DNA of 64,000 bases from Parasponia andersonii (GCA_002914805.1 JXTB01000094.1:414528-478527); one strand, 5' to 3'; counted from the stretch's first letter, positions 37,549-50,205 are shown. Notes: a model not told the origin generated them from the letters alone. Numbers and translations are program-made.

Positions 37549-38850
37549 GACAGCTAAGCTTACGAACAACAAAAGTTATGTCGGGACGAGAAAGAGTCAA
37601 GTATAAGAGACGACCAATGAGACGTCGATAGAGAGAAGCATCAGGAAGTAAATCACCTTCAGAAACACTAAGCTTAAGCTTAGGATCCTTGGGAATTGAA
37701 AGGGGCTGAAAAGCAAGAAAACTAGTATCTTCAAGTAACTATAACGTATAATGACGTTGAGAAAGAAAACTAACTTTTGTCAGGTGAAGCAATTTCAAGG
37801 CCCAGAAAAGCCTTTAATGAATCGATAACCTGAGAATTAGGACCAGTGATGACAATGTCATCAACATAGACAAGAAGAGCAACAAAAGACGAACCGGACC
37901 CTTTAGTGAAGAGAGAATTATCAGACTTCGATTGAATAAACCCGAAAGAGATGAGAGCACTAGAAAACTTGGAATTCCATTGCCGAGAAGCCTATTTAAG
38001 GCCATAAATAGACTTATGAAGGCGGCAAACTAAAGGAGCACCAGTGGAAGAAAACTCCCCCTGTTGAGCAGAACCAAGAGGAATATCCATATACAGTTCC
38101 TCAAACAAATCGCCATTCAAGAAAGCATTATTGACATCTAGCTGAACAAGATGCCAACGTTGACTAGCAGCTAAAGCCAAAAGAACCTTGACAGTAACCA
38201 GTTTTGCCACAGGTGAAAAAATCTCAAGAAAATTCAAAACTTGTTGTTGAGTGTACCCTTTAGCTGCGAGACCAGCCTTGTGCCGATCAACAGACCCATC
38301 TGCCCAATATTTAATCTTGTAAATCCACTTATAACCAATGGAATGTTTGCCTTAGGGTAAAGAAACAATGGACTAAGTGTGATTATCAGCCATGGCATCT
38401 AACTCAGCTTACATAGCCTTTCTCCAAAGAGGAAATTGGACGGCTTGATGATAAAACTGAGGCTCAAATTGAGCAGAGACATTCAGGACCAGAGTTCGAA
38501 AAGATGGAGAGAGAGAATCATACGACAAGTAACGATATAAAGGATACACAGTAGAACAATCAGGCAAAGAAGAATGATTGAGTATATTACAGTGATAATC
38601 TCGAAGATGAAGGAGGGTGTCGGATCCTGGAAGATTGACGAACAGTGGAAGCTGGACATAAGACAACATCAGAACAAGAAGAAGTATCAGTAACATCAGC
38701 TAGAGACACACAACGAGTGACTGGATGCTCAACTGCGGGAGAAATAGCAGAACTAGAAAGGGGTAAAACAAGATCTAGAAACAGATCAACAAGATTGTCT
38801 TGAGAAGTCACAGTATGAAAAGGAAAACAATCCTCATGAAAGACCACATC
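37549..38850 (-). pseudogene. Reverse transcriptase of outer copia element
   Basis: Segments in order on the minus strand: an integrase/RT connecting region (38847-38409), FSPVAKLVTVKVLLALAA, VQLDVNNAFLNGDL (first catalytic Asp), LHKSIYGLK then a TAG where the family has Gln (near 37994), the active site [14 protein letters not shown] (about 37850), and LLYLTLSRPDITFVV before the insertion point. Frames change at least twice, so the gene is dead. Confidence 0.82.
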
Positions 38851-38865
38851 CTTAGAAACAAAAAC

Positions 38866-40020
38866 CTATTTTGTTTGAATGTCATAAATTTTATAGCCCT
38901 TCATAGCTAGTGGATAACCAAGGAAAACACATATTCTGGCAAGAGGCTGAAATGTTGTACAATGAGAGGGAAGTGTAGAGGCAAAAACTACGCAACCAAA
39001 CACTCGAAAGAAATCATAAGATACAGGAAAACCATATGACAGTTCATAAGGTGTTATATTACGAAGCAATGGAAAAGGAGTCCTATTAATGAGAAAAATA
39101 GTTGTAAGCACACACTCAGACCAAAATTGCAACTGAACCCGAGAATGAAAATAAAGAGCATGTGCTACATTGAGTAAGTGTTGATGTTTTCTTTCTACTA
39201 CAAAATTTTGTTCCGGCCTATCCACACATGAAAATTGATGAAGGACACCCTTATCATCAAAGAAATCAGTGAAAAGCAATTCTCTAGCATTATCAAACCG
39301 AAAAACATTGATTTTGGCATGAAACTGAGTATCAATCATATTGAAGAACTTGGGAATAACAGTAGCTACATCAAATTTATGTTGAAGCAGAAAAATCCAA
39401 GTAAAACGACTGTAGTCATCTTCCAAAGTGAGAAAATACCAATTTTCTGAATATGAAGTAACATGATATGATCTCTAAATATCACGATGGATCAAATCAA
39501 ATGGGACAGAGGCCATATTATTTCGAGAATCAAAAGATAATCTACGTTGTTTAGCAAAAGGACAAATGTAACAAGGACCATCCCTTCGAAATTTAGGTAC
39601 ATCAAACTACAACTGATCGCTCAAGGTATCCAAACACTTAAAAGATAAATGACCAAGCCTATTATGCCAAACAATAGCTGAAACTTTATGAATGCGAGAT
39701 GATTGTGAAATTCTACACACAATCTCCTTTGAAGTAATACAAGCTAGATCAAGAACATATAAGCCATCCAACTTGTCACCCCTGCCAATCGTGGCCTTAC
39801 TGCACAGATCTTGAACGGTGAAAGAAGAAAGAAGAAAACTAACAATGAGCTGTGAATCCGTGGTGAGTGCACTTACAGAAAGGAAGTTAAAGTGAAACTC
39901 AGGAACATATAAAATATCTTTGAGTACCAAAGCAGGACAGAGTCTAATATCACCAAACAAACTTACAGGAATACAAGTATGATTAGGCAAAGTGACAGTG
40001 GAATTGGATATAGGCTTCAA
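38866..40020 (-). pseudogene. Protease/GAG-pre-integrase and integrase of outer copia element
   Basis: The first part (40020-39607) has the post-protease segment LKDILYVPEFHFNFLSVSAL and WHNRLGHLSFKCL of the pre-integrase domain. The second (39426-38866) is integrase: EDDYSRFTW (first Asp), FRFDNAREL (second Asp), FVVERKHQHLLNVA (Glu), and FGCVVFASTLP with CVFLGYP. Stops lie between the pieces. The three acidic catalytic residues are visible but the frame is not continuous. Confidence 0.82.
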
Positions 40021-40208
40021 AAAGACAAATGCATTAGCATTGGAACAAATATGCTAAGAAGCTCTGGAATCAACTATCCAATAACGGGTGGAGAGAAAAG
40101 CATCACTTAGAGAAACTGAAAAACATGTACTTGTGGTGTATGAAGTGCTGGGTGCATCATCACTTACTGTTTTGACTGAAACAGCAAGATGAGAAGACAA
40201 CACATTCA

Positions 40209-41400
40209 TTAGTTATTGATACTGATTAGTATCCAACAAGAAACTTTCAACAACAGGTTTATCAGTTGGAGCAGCAGAATTATTTCCACATTGAGTAGAA
40301 ACCTAATTGACATTTTCAACATTGTGTTGAGAAGAAAAATTATCCCTCTGTCGTGGCTGAAGACTAGGTGGATACCTATGCAATTTATAGCACCTGTCAA
40401 TGGTATGTCCATGACATTGACAGTGCGTGCAAAATGGCCTTTCTTTCTTTTGTCCCTTGAATCCACCATATTGATTGTTCCTCTATTTCCCCAAGAATTA
40501 AACTGACCTAAGTTAGGAGATGAAGTCTTGGGAACATTAGCCTAAGCAGCAAAGGCCATAGTATTAGCTGAATCAGAAGCAGTAATCCCAACTTTCCGCT
40601 GATGTTCATCTTGAGAAATTAAGGCAAACACTTTGTTTATAGGAGGCATCGGGTCCAAAGCCAAGACTTGACCTTGGATGTGAGCAAAAGAGTCATGTAA
40701 CCCCATAAGAAATGACATGATATATTCCAGCTGATAACAGTCATTTAAGGCCTTGACACCACCACATGTACACTTGCCACAATTACATACTGGCCTATAG
40801 TTGTTTAATTCGTCCCATATAGACTCAAGTTTTGTAAAATAGACACTGATTGATTGTTGTGATTGAGAAAGATTCATTAATTTACGGCGCAATTGGAAAA
40901 TTTGAGGACTATTACTTTGCAGAAATCCTTCCTTTAAATCAATCCAAATTTCTCAAGCAGATTCAACATATATGATACTAGCAGAGATATCTTTAGAAAC
41001 CGAATTCAAAATCCAAGAAATCACAATGTTATTATTCCTAACCCAGGTAGGACGAAGTGAAAGATCAGTACCTGAGGGTTTGGAAATTGAAGCATTAATG
41101 AACCCTAGCTTGTTTTTTACTGAGAGAGCAATTTGCATCGCACGACTCTAGGAAGCATAGTTATCGCCGGAGAGAGGCTGTGAAACTAGAACTAAACCAG
41201 GGCTATCTGAGTGATGCAAGAAGAAAGGACTCGAAGGTTCATCAATGGCAGACCGAACCACATTCTGCAAAGGATCAGCCAACGCATTTGAATCACTAGG
41301 AGCCGTGAGAGAAGAATCAAGAAAGGAACGTAATCAATCGAGTGAAAGACAATCGTTGAATTGAGCTTCGGCAATGGAGGTTCGAGAAAGAAGAAGAAAC
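40209..41400 (-). pseudogene. Gag of outer copia element
   Basis: Fragments of copia gag: 41138-40953 (KNKLGFINASISKPSGTD; WVRNNNIVISWILNSVS), 40892-40542 (YFTKLESIWDELNNYRP; CNCGKCTCGG; YIMSFLMGLHDSFAHIQGQ; FALISQDEHQRK) and a zinc-knuckle-like CxxCxxxxHxxxxC region near 40430-40380. Several stop codons separate them. Gag would package the RNA; this copy cannot. Confidence 0.8.
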
Positions 41401-41410
41401 AGTGGGTATT

Positions 41411-41423
41411 CGCTCTAATACCA
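41411..41423 (-). other. Primer-binding site of outer copia element (initiator Met tRNA type)
   Basis: TGGTATTAGAGCG on the minus strand directly follows the 5' LTR; it differs by one transition from TGGTATCAGAGC. Confidence 0.85.
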
Positions 41424-41587
41424 TATTAAGCTAAAATGAAAGCTTGAAGAAAGCTTCTCATCTATTCCAGAATCGTACAACTATGTTTTATATACAAGTG
41501 TTGATAAATAGGACAGCTAAGCAACAACTAATCCATAACTAACTAAGCTAACTAATTAACAAACTAACTAATATTTAAAGACTAATA
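41424..41587 (-). mobile_element. 5' LTR of outer copia element
   Basis: 164 bases, near-identical in order to 27759-27925. Contains a TATA-like TTGTATATAAAAC on the minus strand. Confidence 0.85.
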
Positions 41588-41815
41588 ATATATATATATA
41601 TATATATTTATGTATACACATAACCATGCATGCATGATGCATGAAATTATAAAATAACATACGTTTAAAAGGAATCAGCATGCATATAGATAATTAAGAG
41701 AGTTAACACGTTATTTAATGCATAAATCTCATGTATGTATATGAAATGTTGCGTCAATTTAGAGTAGATAAAGTTTAGTGCAAAATATACACATGTAAAA
41801 GAAATATTTATAATT

Positions 41816-42456
41816 AAATTGCATATAATATAGACTGATCATTACAAATATCACAATTATATATTGAGATTTGAGCATAGAATATTATCACGTGTATAGA
41901 TAATATAAATCGAGACAATCAATTTTACTGTTAACTCGAGACAATCCATTTTGGATTAGATTTTTTATTTTTATCTAAGTATAATCACTTAGAAAAAATG
42001 CCAGTTGCAAATAGATCTGAAAATAATAACGCTAGAAGCTTCGTTTACTTGAACACATATATGTACATTTCTAGACTTTATTTTTGAAGAAAGAACTATT
42101 CCCACTTTATAAGGGCAGCGGCCATGTCATGACCACATATTAAATTTAAGCCATTCAAGCAAATAATTTGTCGTTCGTCAACTTGTAATTGAATTCCGAG
42201 AGTGTTCAATCGCCTTCTTGTCGGTAGCCGAGGCTTTTGCAAATTGTACATGGCAGTGATAAGGACTCGTTTAACAATGATCAGCAGGAGGAAAAGTCTT
42301 CTAAGGATGTACCATTATATGCTTGAGAAACGAAATTGTGGCTAGCTAGCTTTAGAGCCAGTGTAGTATTGTTGTGCTGTGCTGCTTAGAATTTATTATT
42401 CCTACTAAGATGTAAGCATGAATTAAATCTAGAATTTCTAGTTTTTTAAAATTGTT
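41816..42456. repeat. 641-bp block, first copy (left of a single N)
   Basis: Begins AAATTGCATATAATATAG and ends TTAAAATTGTT. Repeated at the same length right after one N with about five substitutions. No gene inside. See the findings: probably an assembly duplication. Confidence 0.95.
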
Positions 42457-42457
42457 N

Positions 42458-43098
42458 AAATTGCATATAATATAGACTGATCATTACAAATATCACAATT
42501 ATATATTGAGATTTGAGCATAGAATATTATCACGTGTATAGATAATATAAATCGAGACAATCAATTTTACTGTTAACTCGAGACAATCCATTTTGGATTA
42601 GATTTTTTATTTTTATCTAAGTATAATCACTTAGAAAAAATGCCAGTTGCAAATAGATCTGAAAATAATAACGCTAGAAGCTTCGTTTACTTGAAAACAT
42701 ATATGTACATTTCTAGACTTTTTTTTTGAAGAAAGAACTATTCCCACTTTATAAGGGCAGCGGCCATGTCATGACCACATATTAAATTTAAGTCATTCAA
42801 GCAAATAATTTGTCGTTCGTCAACTTGTAATTGAATTCCGAGAGTGTTCAATCGCCTTCTTGTCGGTAGCCGAGGCTTTTGCAAATTGTACATGGCAGTG
42901 ATAAGGACTCGTTTAACAATGATCAGTAGGAGGAAAATTCTTCTAAGGATGTACCATTATATGCTTGAGAAACGAAATTGTGGCTAGCTAGCTTTAGAGC
43001 CAGTGTAGTATTGTTGTGCTGTGCTGCTTAGAATTTATTATTCCTACTAAGATGTAAGCATGAATTAAATCTAGAATTTCTAGTTTTTTAAAATTGTT
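42458..43098. repeat. 641-bp block, second copy (right of a single N)
   Basis: Same start, end and length as the block at 41816. Examples of differences: GAACACAT versus GAAAACAT, AAGCCATT versus AAGTCATT, and GATCAGCAGG versus GATCAGTAGG. Confidence 0.95.
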
Positions 43099-44099
43099 GC
43101 GAAAAGTCGTTGGATTATATAATTCGGTGCCAATAATCAGTTCTGAAATCTTATCAAATAGTTTGTTTTTAAAAGTAATTTTAACACTACTTATAATAAG
43201 CTAGAACAAAATAAAATAAGTTTTTCAAACACTAGTTGTAACAGAAATAATTTTATTATGACCAGAAGCAAGATGTAAAAGCAGTTTTTTTTTTTTTTTT
43301 TTGAAGGGAGAGGTAAAAGCAACTTCAAATTGGATCGATCTCCTAATCATAGTCCCATGCCAACCATCAAATGACCTAAGCAGGGTTTATAGGCGCCTCA
43401 AAACTTTTCATGACTAAATTAGTCTTCATGACTATATTAGTCTTACATTTGTGTTGCTGCGTTAAAGTAGTCTGTGTCAAACATATATACCTGAACAGTT
43501 AAATGTACTATAAATCATTATTAAAAAAAAAAAAAAGCCCTAGCCTGAGTGTAGTTACGTGCATGCAAGTTCAAGGGCTGATCAAGTAGTCTAGTCTACG
43601 AAAACAAAACCCTACCCATCCATGATTCGCCGCCACCTTCTATTGATTATATATAGACTCCATATTAGTTTAAGACGAAAAGAGTTAATTATTAATTTTT
43701 TTTTCGGTGAAATCGGAGTTTATTTTATTTTTTTATTTTTATACTTGCATATTGCTAATAAAAATAACATTGTCTTGTGTGTTTTGGCATTCCTCATCAT
43801 AATGAGCAGTGTTACGCAGCCAAACAACTAATTTAAGTCAGGAAATGAGTCGGTTAATATTTAATGTTTAACTTCATTAATATGGCAACTTAGAATCCGA
43901 CAATATGAGAGAAACAACAATCAAAGTCCAGTCAACATTTACTACCTTAATTAGTTCATGATTTTACGTTCGCAATTAGGGTTAAATAGCATTTTTATTT
44001 CAATAGTAAAATAAGATTTTTCGGCACCATTAGTCCTCAATCTTTGATTCTTTTGCCATATTAGTCTCTAACTTTTTTATTTGGGTATTTTAATCCCCA
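43099..44099. other. Intergenic, no gene seen
   Basis: AT-rich with poly-T (43287-43302) and poly-A (43522-43534) runs. A 69-codon ORF at 43622 has no recognisable features beyond hydrophobicity. Confidence 0.45.
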
Positions 44100-44690
44100 A
44101 CCGTACAGTTTAAGAGCAATTTGATCATTTTCCTCATCTTCGGTTACGTTTTCCGTTGCCTTATCGGACGTGTCACACATCTGCTTTCCTTAGATAATTT
44201 ATTAGTTATGAGGCAAATTGCTTATATATGGAGAAACTGAATAAAAGTTCAGAACTTTCCTCTCAAAATCGCCTTTTTCTTCCTGAGTCATATGAGATTT
44301 GAATTTATATTGAGCTTCGGGCCTTTTCTGGCTGTTACAAATTTTAAATTTATGAAAAATATATATGCCGAGGACCTGAGGTTTAGATTCTGGATTTTTT
44401 ATGTATTTCATTGTTTTGGGTATAAGAAAATTTTGCAGTTGAAGTTTGGATTTCGTTGAGGATGATAACTTGGGAGCAAATTCTGATCCGAGACCGAGAC
44501 CGAGGCTTTGTATTTTGTTTTTTACAGGTATAATATAACGCTAGGGAAGAGAAAATGGAGTGTGATTTTTTTATTTTTCGTTCTTTAGCTGTATTTTACA
44601 AAATTGTCCTCTGGTTAAAAGGATATATTGAGCCACATTTGATAAGCCGACGGAAAACATAACAGAAAATGGGGAAAGGGATATCTTAAT
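44100..44690. mobile_element. Possible inverted-repeat DNA element
   Basis: GGTTACGTTTTCCGTTGCCTTATC (near 44141) is the approximate reverse complement of a block near 44645-44668 (GATAAGCCGACGGAAAACATAAC). The pairing extends loosely outward. Typical of non-autonomous plant DNA transposons, but termini and target duplication are unclear. Confidence 0.35.
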
Positions 44691-45053
44691 TCAAGCGTGC
44701 ACACCAAGACCAATTAATACTCAGCAATAATGAGTTTTTAATTATTTATTTACTTTGTTAGAATGTGTTTGAAAGTGCGAAAAGAAACCTGATCTTATTA
44801 AAACGATAATATGTGTGATGTGACTGTAAGAAATAGATCGAATAAAACCTAATACAATAGTAGAGTCTTTCAAATTGTGAGGAAAAAGTTTGTTAAGAAA
44901 CCATGACTAGCATGTGTCTACAGCGAAGAAAGCTTGAGGACTTGAACACAAATACGGAAGGATTCGAATATCGAGAGTCCGAGGGTTAGAGATCTTCTAC
45001 GTCCAAATTTCTTTAGGGTTCAATGATTTCTCACTCTACGTATAGAGTAGGCA
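44691..45053. other. Intergenic, no gene seen
   Basis: Short AT-rich stretch before the copia 5' LTR; nothing recognised. Confidence 0.4.
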
Positions 45054-45589
45054 TGTTGTAGTATTTTCATAATAATTATAATTATTGATTATACTAATTT
45101 GAATTTATTAATTTGAATTATTTCAAATAGACAGTTATATTGTGGTCGTTATCAACTTGTGCCTTATCTCAAACGTTATTTAAATCTAATTTTAAAAAAA
45201 ATGATAAAAAACGTGTCCTTTAATAAGACATGTCTATTAATTGAAATAATACATTTTTTTTTTTTTTGCATTGCTTCAGTTATTATATATATGTACTATT
45301 AAAGTTTTTTTTTTAAGTATTGATTTACTGATTATTATTTTTTTTTCTTACAAAAAAACTTAGCTATTAAACATTCAATTGAGTTCGTCTTTCTTTTAGT
45401 ACGCAGACTAAAAGAGAGAAGATTAGAGTCTGGGCATTGTATCCTGGGGACAGGTTTTCAAGTAGCCACCTGCAATTTTGAGATATTTCTCTAGTGGAAA
45501 AATATTGTCTTTAAGACCGTATCTTTGATACACCTTGCCCAATTTCACAGTTTCTCTATTTTCTAGTTTATCCTAAACATCCCACAACA
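45054..45589 (+). mobile_element. 5' LTR of + strand copia element
   Basis: Starts TGTTGTAG. The end is set at CACAACA (45583-45589), inverse to the start, 24 bases before the gag ATG. No initiator-tRNA-type primer site follows this end, so the boundary is provisional. Confidence 0.5.
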
Positions 45590-45613
45590 ATTTAAAGACA
45601 GTATATTTTTCCT

Positions 45614-46849
45614 ATGGCTTCTCAAGTAATTAAAATTCCTACTAATATAGAGAAACTTGAGCGAATTGAAGGAGAGTCTTTTCAACGATGGTTGCTGAAA
45701 ATACATTACTATCTTACTTTTAACCGGGTTGCCTATGTCCTTCAAGTTCCCTATCATAATGGCAATCTAGTTAATGGTGATGAGAATAATGTGGTGGAAA
45801 ATAGCAACAGACAACAATCTACTACTGGAGCAATCTCTACTGGATTCCACACACAAAGCAATCAACCAATAGAGTATAACCAAAATCAATTGAAATGGCT
45901 TGAAGATGATTACATATGTCGTGGGATGATTCTGAATGCAATGAGTGATCCCATCTTTGACATATTTCGTCATGATCTTACTGCTTTGGAATTATGGAAT
46001 GCAGTACAAGCAAGGTATGTGACTAACGATGCTGGAAATCGTTCTTTTCTGATAAATAAATATATTGAATTTCGTATGGTGGATTCCAAATCTATTGTTG
46101 ATCAAGTGCATGAGATGCAACAAACTGCCCAAGATATTGTGGCAATCGGTGAGCCCATAACTGAGAACTTTCAAGTTTCAACTATTATCGGGAAACTACC
46201 TTCTTTATGGAAGGATTACCGTACAATATTGAAACATAAGAAAGAATCTTATTCTATGGAAGAATTGCTTCAACATATTCAAATTGAGGAGCAAGCGCGC
46301 AAGCATGATCAACAAGAGGAAAAGGAAGTGAAAGAAAAAGTGCATCTTGTTGAGGATACGAAGCAAAAAGAAAGCAAAGAAACTTCTAAGAAGAAAAAAT
46401 GGCCAAAACATGGATAAAAGAACAATTTCAAGAAGAAGGGTAGTGGTCAAATTCAAAAGAAGAAAGGTTCTTGTTTTGTTTGTGGAAAACTTGGACATTT
46501 GGCTAGAGAATATCGTTTTAGAAAGGGTCAGAATTCTGCACAAGTGCAACAAACAAATCTAGTGGAAGACAATCATCATATTGCTGTTCTTTTAATCTTT
46601 ATGATTGATATAGATGATGGTTGGTGGCTAGACTCTGGTGCTACATGCCATGTAACTCCCCATCGGAGTGTCTTCACCTCCTACAAGGAAATGGAAGACA
46701 AAATTAATGTCTACATGGGAAATTCTGCAACAAGTGTTGTTGTTGGAATTGGATCTGTGAATCTTCTTTTATCTTCGGGAAAAACTCTTACTCTTAAAAA
46801 TATGTACCATGTTCCTGGTCTAAAGAAAAGTCTTATATCTATGTATTAG
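45614..46849 (+). pseudogene. Gag and protease of + strand copia element
   Basis: The gag frame opens MASQVIKIPTNIEKLE and runs 267 codons with copia gag words (LNAMSDPIFDIF, LELWNAVQARYV, IIGKLPSLWKDYRT). After a TAA (46415-46417) the same frame continues: a basic stretch, a zinc knuckle CFVCGKLGHLAREY whose last Cys is Tyr, then the aspartic protease with the active site WWLDSGATCHVTPH (Asp of DSG intact). It ends in a TAG (46847-46849) where the family usually has Gln. Only point lesions separate these parts. Confidence 0.85.
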
Positions 46850-47964
46850 CTTGGTGTTCATGGCTTTCATGTAATGTTTGAATCTGACAAAGCGGCCCTT
46901 ACTAAGAAAGGATCCTTTATTGGAAAAGGTTATACCAAAGACAAGATGTACTTGCTTAGTTTAATGAATAATAATATTGCTAGTTCTTCTTATTTTTCTG
47001 GTGTTGAAATTATTTCTCATTTTGATGTTCATAATATTTGGCATTATAGATTAGGACATATTGGTAAGAGAACCATGGATAGAATGATACAATATGAATT
47101 TGTGCCTAAAATAGATAAAACTATATTAAATAGAAAATGTGAAAGTTGTGTTCAAGCTAAGTTATGCAAACATCCTGTCAAACGTGTAAAAAGATCTACT
47201 TCTATTTTAAAATTAATTCATAGTGATATCTGAGACAATAATAATCATCTTACAAGAGGAGGAAAAAGATATCTAATTACTTTTATAGATGATTTTTCAA
47301 AATATTCCTATGTATATTTGTTGAATAGTAAAGATGAAGCATTTAGTAAATTTAAAATATATAAAGCTGAAGTAGAAAAACAAATTGGAAAAGATATTAA
47401 GAGAATAAGAAGTGATAGAGGTGATGAATATTTTTCTACTGAATTTGATCTTTTCTGTGAAAACAATGGACTATCCATGAAAGGACTGCACCTTATAAGT
47501 CTAGCCAAAATGGTGTGGCCGAAAAGAAAAATAGAACTCTCATGGAAATGGTAAGTGTTATGCTATTAAGTTCTAATTTACCTTTAGGCTTTTGGGGTGA
47601 GGCACTATATACAGCATGTCATATTGGTAATAAAATATTACATCGAAACATGGATAAAACTCCATATGAGTTGTGAAAAAATAGAAAACTAAATATTGAT
47701 TATTTTAAAGTTTGGGGTTGTTTAGTGTACGTTTTAGATGTATCACATAAAAGGCCTAAATTAGGTGCTAAAGGTATTAAATCTATTTTTCTTGGTTATG
47801 CTAAAAATAGTAAAGCATGTAGATTTTTAAATCTGCAATCCAATTCTTTGTTTGAAGCTATTGATGTTGAGTATTTTGAACATCTTACTATAAAAGATTT
47901 AGATTCTCTGAATTCAAAAAACTTTTACAATCAGATTTTGAAAAATCAAATTTACTTGATATAG
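46850..47964 (+). pseudogene. Pre-integrase and integrase of + strand copia element
   Basis: Contains IWHYRLGHIGKRTMDRM and CESCVQAKLCKHP (zinc region), LIHSDI then TGA where Trp or Cys is usual, YLITFIDDFSKYSYVYLL (first Asp), IRSDRGDEYFSTEF (second Asp), a one-base shift near 47470, then NGVAEKKNRTLMEM (Glu) in another frame. GFWGEALYTACHI and PYEL-TGA-KNRKL follow, then the C-terminal words WGCLVYVLDVSHKRPKLGAK and FLGYAKNSKACRF. Decayed but nearly complete in order. Confidence 0.82.
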
Positions 47965-48149
47965 TTCCTAGAAACATTGATTATTCAGATAATACTAATA
48001 AGGATTTGAATTTTCATAATAAAGAACCTGAACTAAAAAGAAGTAACAGGAAAAGAATTCAAAAAGATTTTGGTCCTGACATGTATACATATCATTTAGA
48101 AAATGAACCTAGAAATTATTATGAAGCCATGTCTTTACCTAATGCTCCT

Positions 48150-49642
48150 ATGTGAAAAACGGCAATGGATGATGAAATAAAGTCTATTAAAGATAATAAT
48201 ACATGGATTTTAACTAATCTTCCTCCTAATACTAATACAATAGGTTGTAAATGGGTTTTAAGGGAAAAAACTTAAAACTGATGGAACTATTGATAAATAC
48301 GAGGCTAGATTGGTAGTAAAGGGATATAGTCAAAAGGAAGAATTAGATTATTTTGATGTTTACTCGCCTGTTACTAGACATACTACTATTAGAATTATGA
48401 TTGCTATTGCTTCTATATACAATTTAGAAATACATCAAATGGATGTAAAAACTGCTTTTCTTAATGGTGAACTTGACGAAGAAATTTATATTAATCAATC
48501 TGAAGGTTATGTTGTGTTAGGACAAGAAGATAAGGTTTGTAAGTTGAACAAGTCTTTATATGGTCTCAAACAACACCTAGACAATAGTTTAAAAAATTCA
48601 AACAAGAAATTAAGAAATTTGGTTTCAGGAGAAATAAAATTGAAAATTGTGTTTTCTCAAAGATTACTGATGATGCTAATGTTGTTATTACTCTTTATGT
48701 AGATGATTTATTAATCTTTGGTTCTTGTTTAGAAATTATAGAAGAAACTAAAACTCATCTTAAACAAGCTTTTGATATGAAAGATATGGGTCCAGCTGAT
48801 GTGATTTTGGGTATAAAAATTATTAGACAAAATAATAAAATAATTTTAACTCAATCACATTATATTGAAAAATTGTTGAAAAGATTTGATTTCTTTGATT
48901 CTAAGCCCAGCAAGATACATTTAAGTTCACAATCTTTAAAGAATAATGAAGGTGATCCAATTGATCAAGAGAAATATACTAAACTTATTGGGTCTCTTAT
49001 GTATGCAATGAATTGTACAAGGCCTCATATAGAATATGCAGTAGGTAAATTAAGTAGATTTACCTCAAATCCCAATCATGATCATTAGAAAGAAATGAAA
49101 AGATTACTAAGATACTTAAAAGGTACAATAAGTTATGGGTTATGTTTTGATGGATCATCACCTACCTTAGAATGTTACTCAGATGCTAATTGGGCTTCAA
49201 GAAAACTTGATTCAAAATCTGCTAGTGGGTAGATTTTTACTTTGGATGGTGGAGCTGTTTCTTGGTCATCCAAAAAACAAACTTGCATTGCTTTATCTTC
49301 AATGGAATCTGAGTATATTTCTATGTCTCTTGCAGGCAAGGAAATAATATGGGCAAGGAGATTTTTGAGACAAATCCTTTTATTAGCTCTCCTATACAAC
49401 CCATTACTCTGTATTATGACAACAAAGCTACAATTTATATAGCTAAGCATAATAAAATTTCTGAGAAGACCAAACATATGGCAATGAAATATCATCGTAT
49501 TCATAAGATAGTGAAGAAAGGTAAAATAGTTGTTGAATATCTGCCAACTGAATTAATGTTAGCAGATCCTCTAACAAAGTCTTTGCCTCACAATAAATTG
49601 GTAAAGGCAACGAGAGAGATAGGATTAATACCAATGGCATGA
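48150..49642 (+). pseudogene. Reverse transcriptase and RNase H of + strand copia element
   Basis: After APM-TGA-KTAMDDEI, a frameshift in an A-run near 48265 is followed by LVVKGYSQKEELDYFDVYSP, IHQMDVKTAFLNGELDEEIY (first catalytic Asp), NKSLYGLKQ, then another shift. The active site LYVDDLLIFGS (about 48697) is intact, followed by GSLMYAMNCTRPHIEYAVGK, a TAG after NHDH, and RNase H words CIALSSMESEYISMS, LYYDNKATIYIAKH, KYHRIHKIVKKG and LADPLTKSLPH. The terminal codon is TGA at 49640-49642. Confidence 0.85.
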
Positions 49643-50191
49643 GATCAACTGATTGTAGCCTACTCCACCTTTATGATAGTTGGAGTTCAAAAGAAATTTA
49701 ATCAGTCAAAATCCTATGAAATGTTAACAATGAGGTTACATTTCTAGTACACAAAATCTGGAACTAGTGGGGGTTTAATTAGTTTTAAATAAAATTCCAA
49801 TCTCTATAGTGTACTGTTAGTTCACAACAAAGGTAGGTTGAAATTATATGTTCTTAACAATCTCATAGCTATAATGGAATGAAAAAAGAAGTTGTGAATA
49901 TTCTTAATGAGATTGCCTTTGCAAGTGTGAAAGTCAGGATCGCTTCCTATGAATCTTGGTAAAATTCTAAAGCACCTGCTAAACCAGGATAAGTGCATGA
50001 CCTATAACGTGATGCCTCAAAAGAACTCATGTATATTTTGTACAGTGTAGATATTATTTATTTTTAAGATCAAGGCTTGTCCTCTTAATCTTAGATTTGT
50101 TCAACCGTAGGTTCAAGGAAATCCACTTACAGGTTTACATTATACATATAGCCAATATCTATATTTTGTGGTCTTAATTATAATTACTAGA

Positions 50192-50205
50192 AAATAGTGG
50201 GGGAA
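50192..50205 (+). other. Polypurine tract of + strand copia element
   Basis: AAATAGTGGGGGAA lies directly before TGTTATAG, the start of the 3' LTR. Confidence 0.8.

Larger units (their letters stand above)
27759..41587 (-). mobile_element. Outer Ty1/copia retrotransposon, split by a second element
   Basis: A decayed copia element on the minus strand with short LTRs at both ends: 5' LTR 41424-41587, 3' LTR 27759-27925. Gene order gag, protease, integrase, reverse transcriptase, RNase H is that of Ty1/copia. The pol region is broken between 37549 and 28255 by an inserted copia element: translation reads DITFVVRKLSC just before the insertion and PTSKAAHHLLRYLK just after it, two neighbouring segments of the copia RNase H region. 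Both outer flanks are TA repeats (ATATA on each side), so a target duplication fits but proves little. Confidence 0.85.

Noticed and set aside
41816-43098. Real tandem segmental duplication
   Set aside because: Equal length, a single N at the join and allele-level differences favour an assembly artefact; kept as a finding, not as biology.
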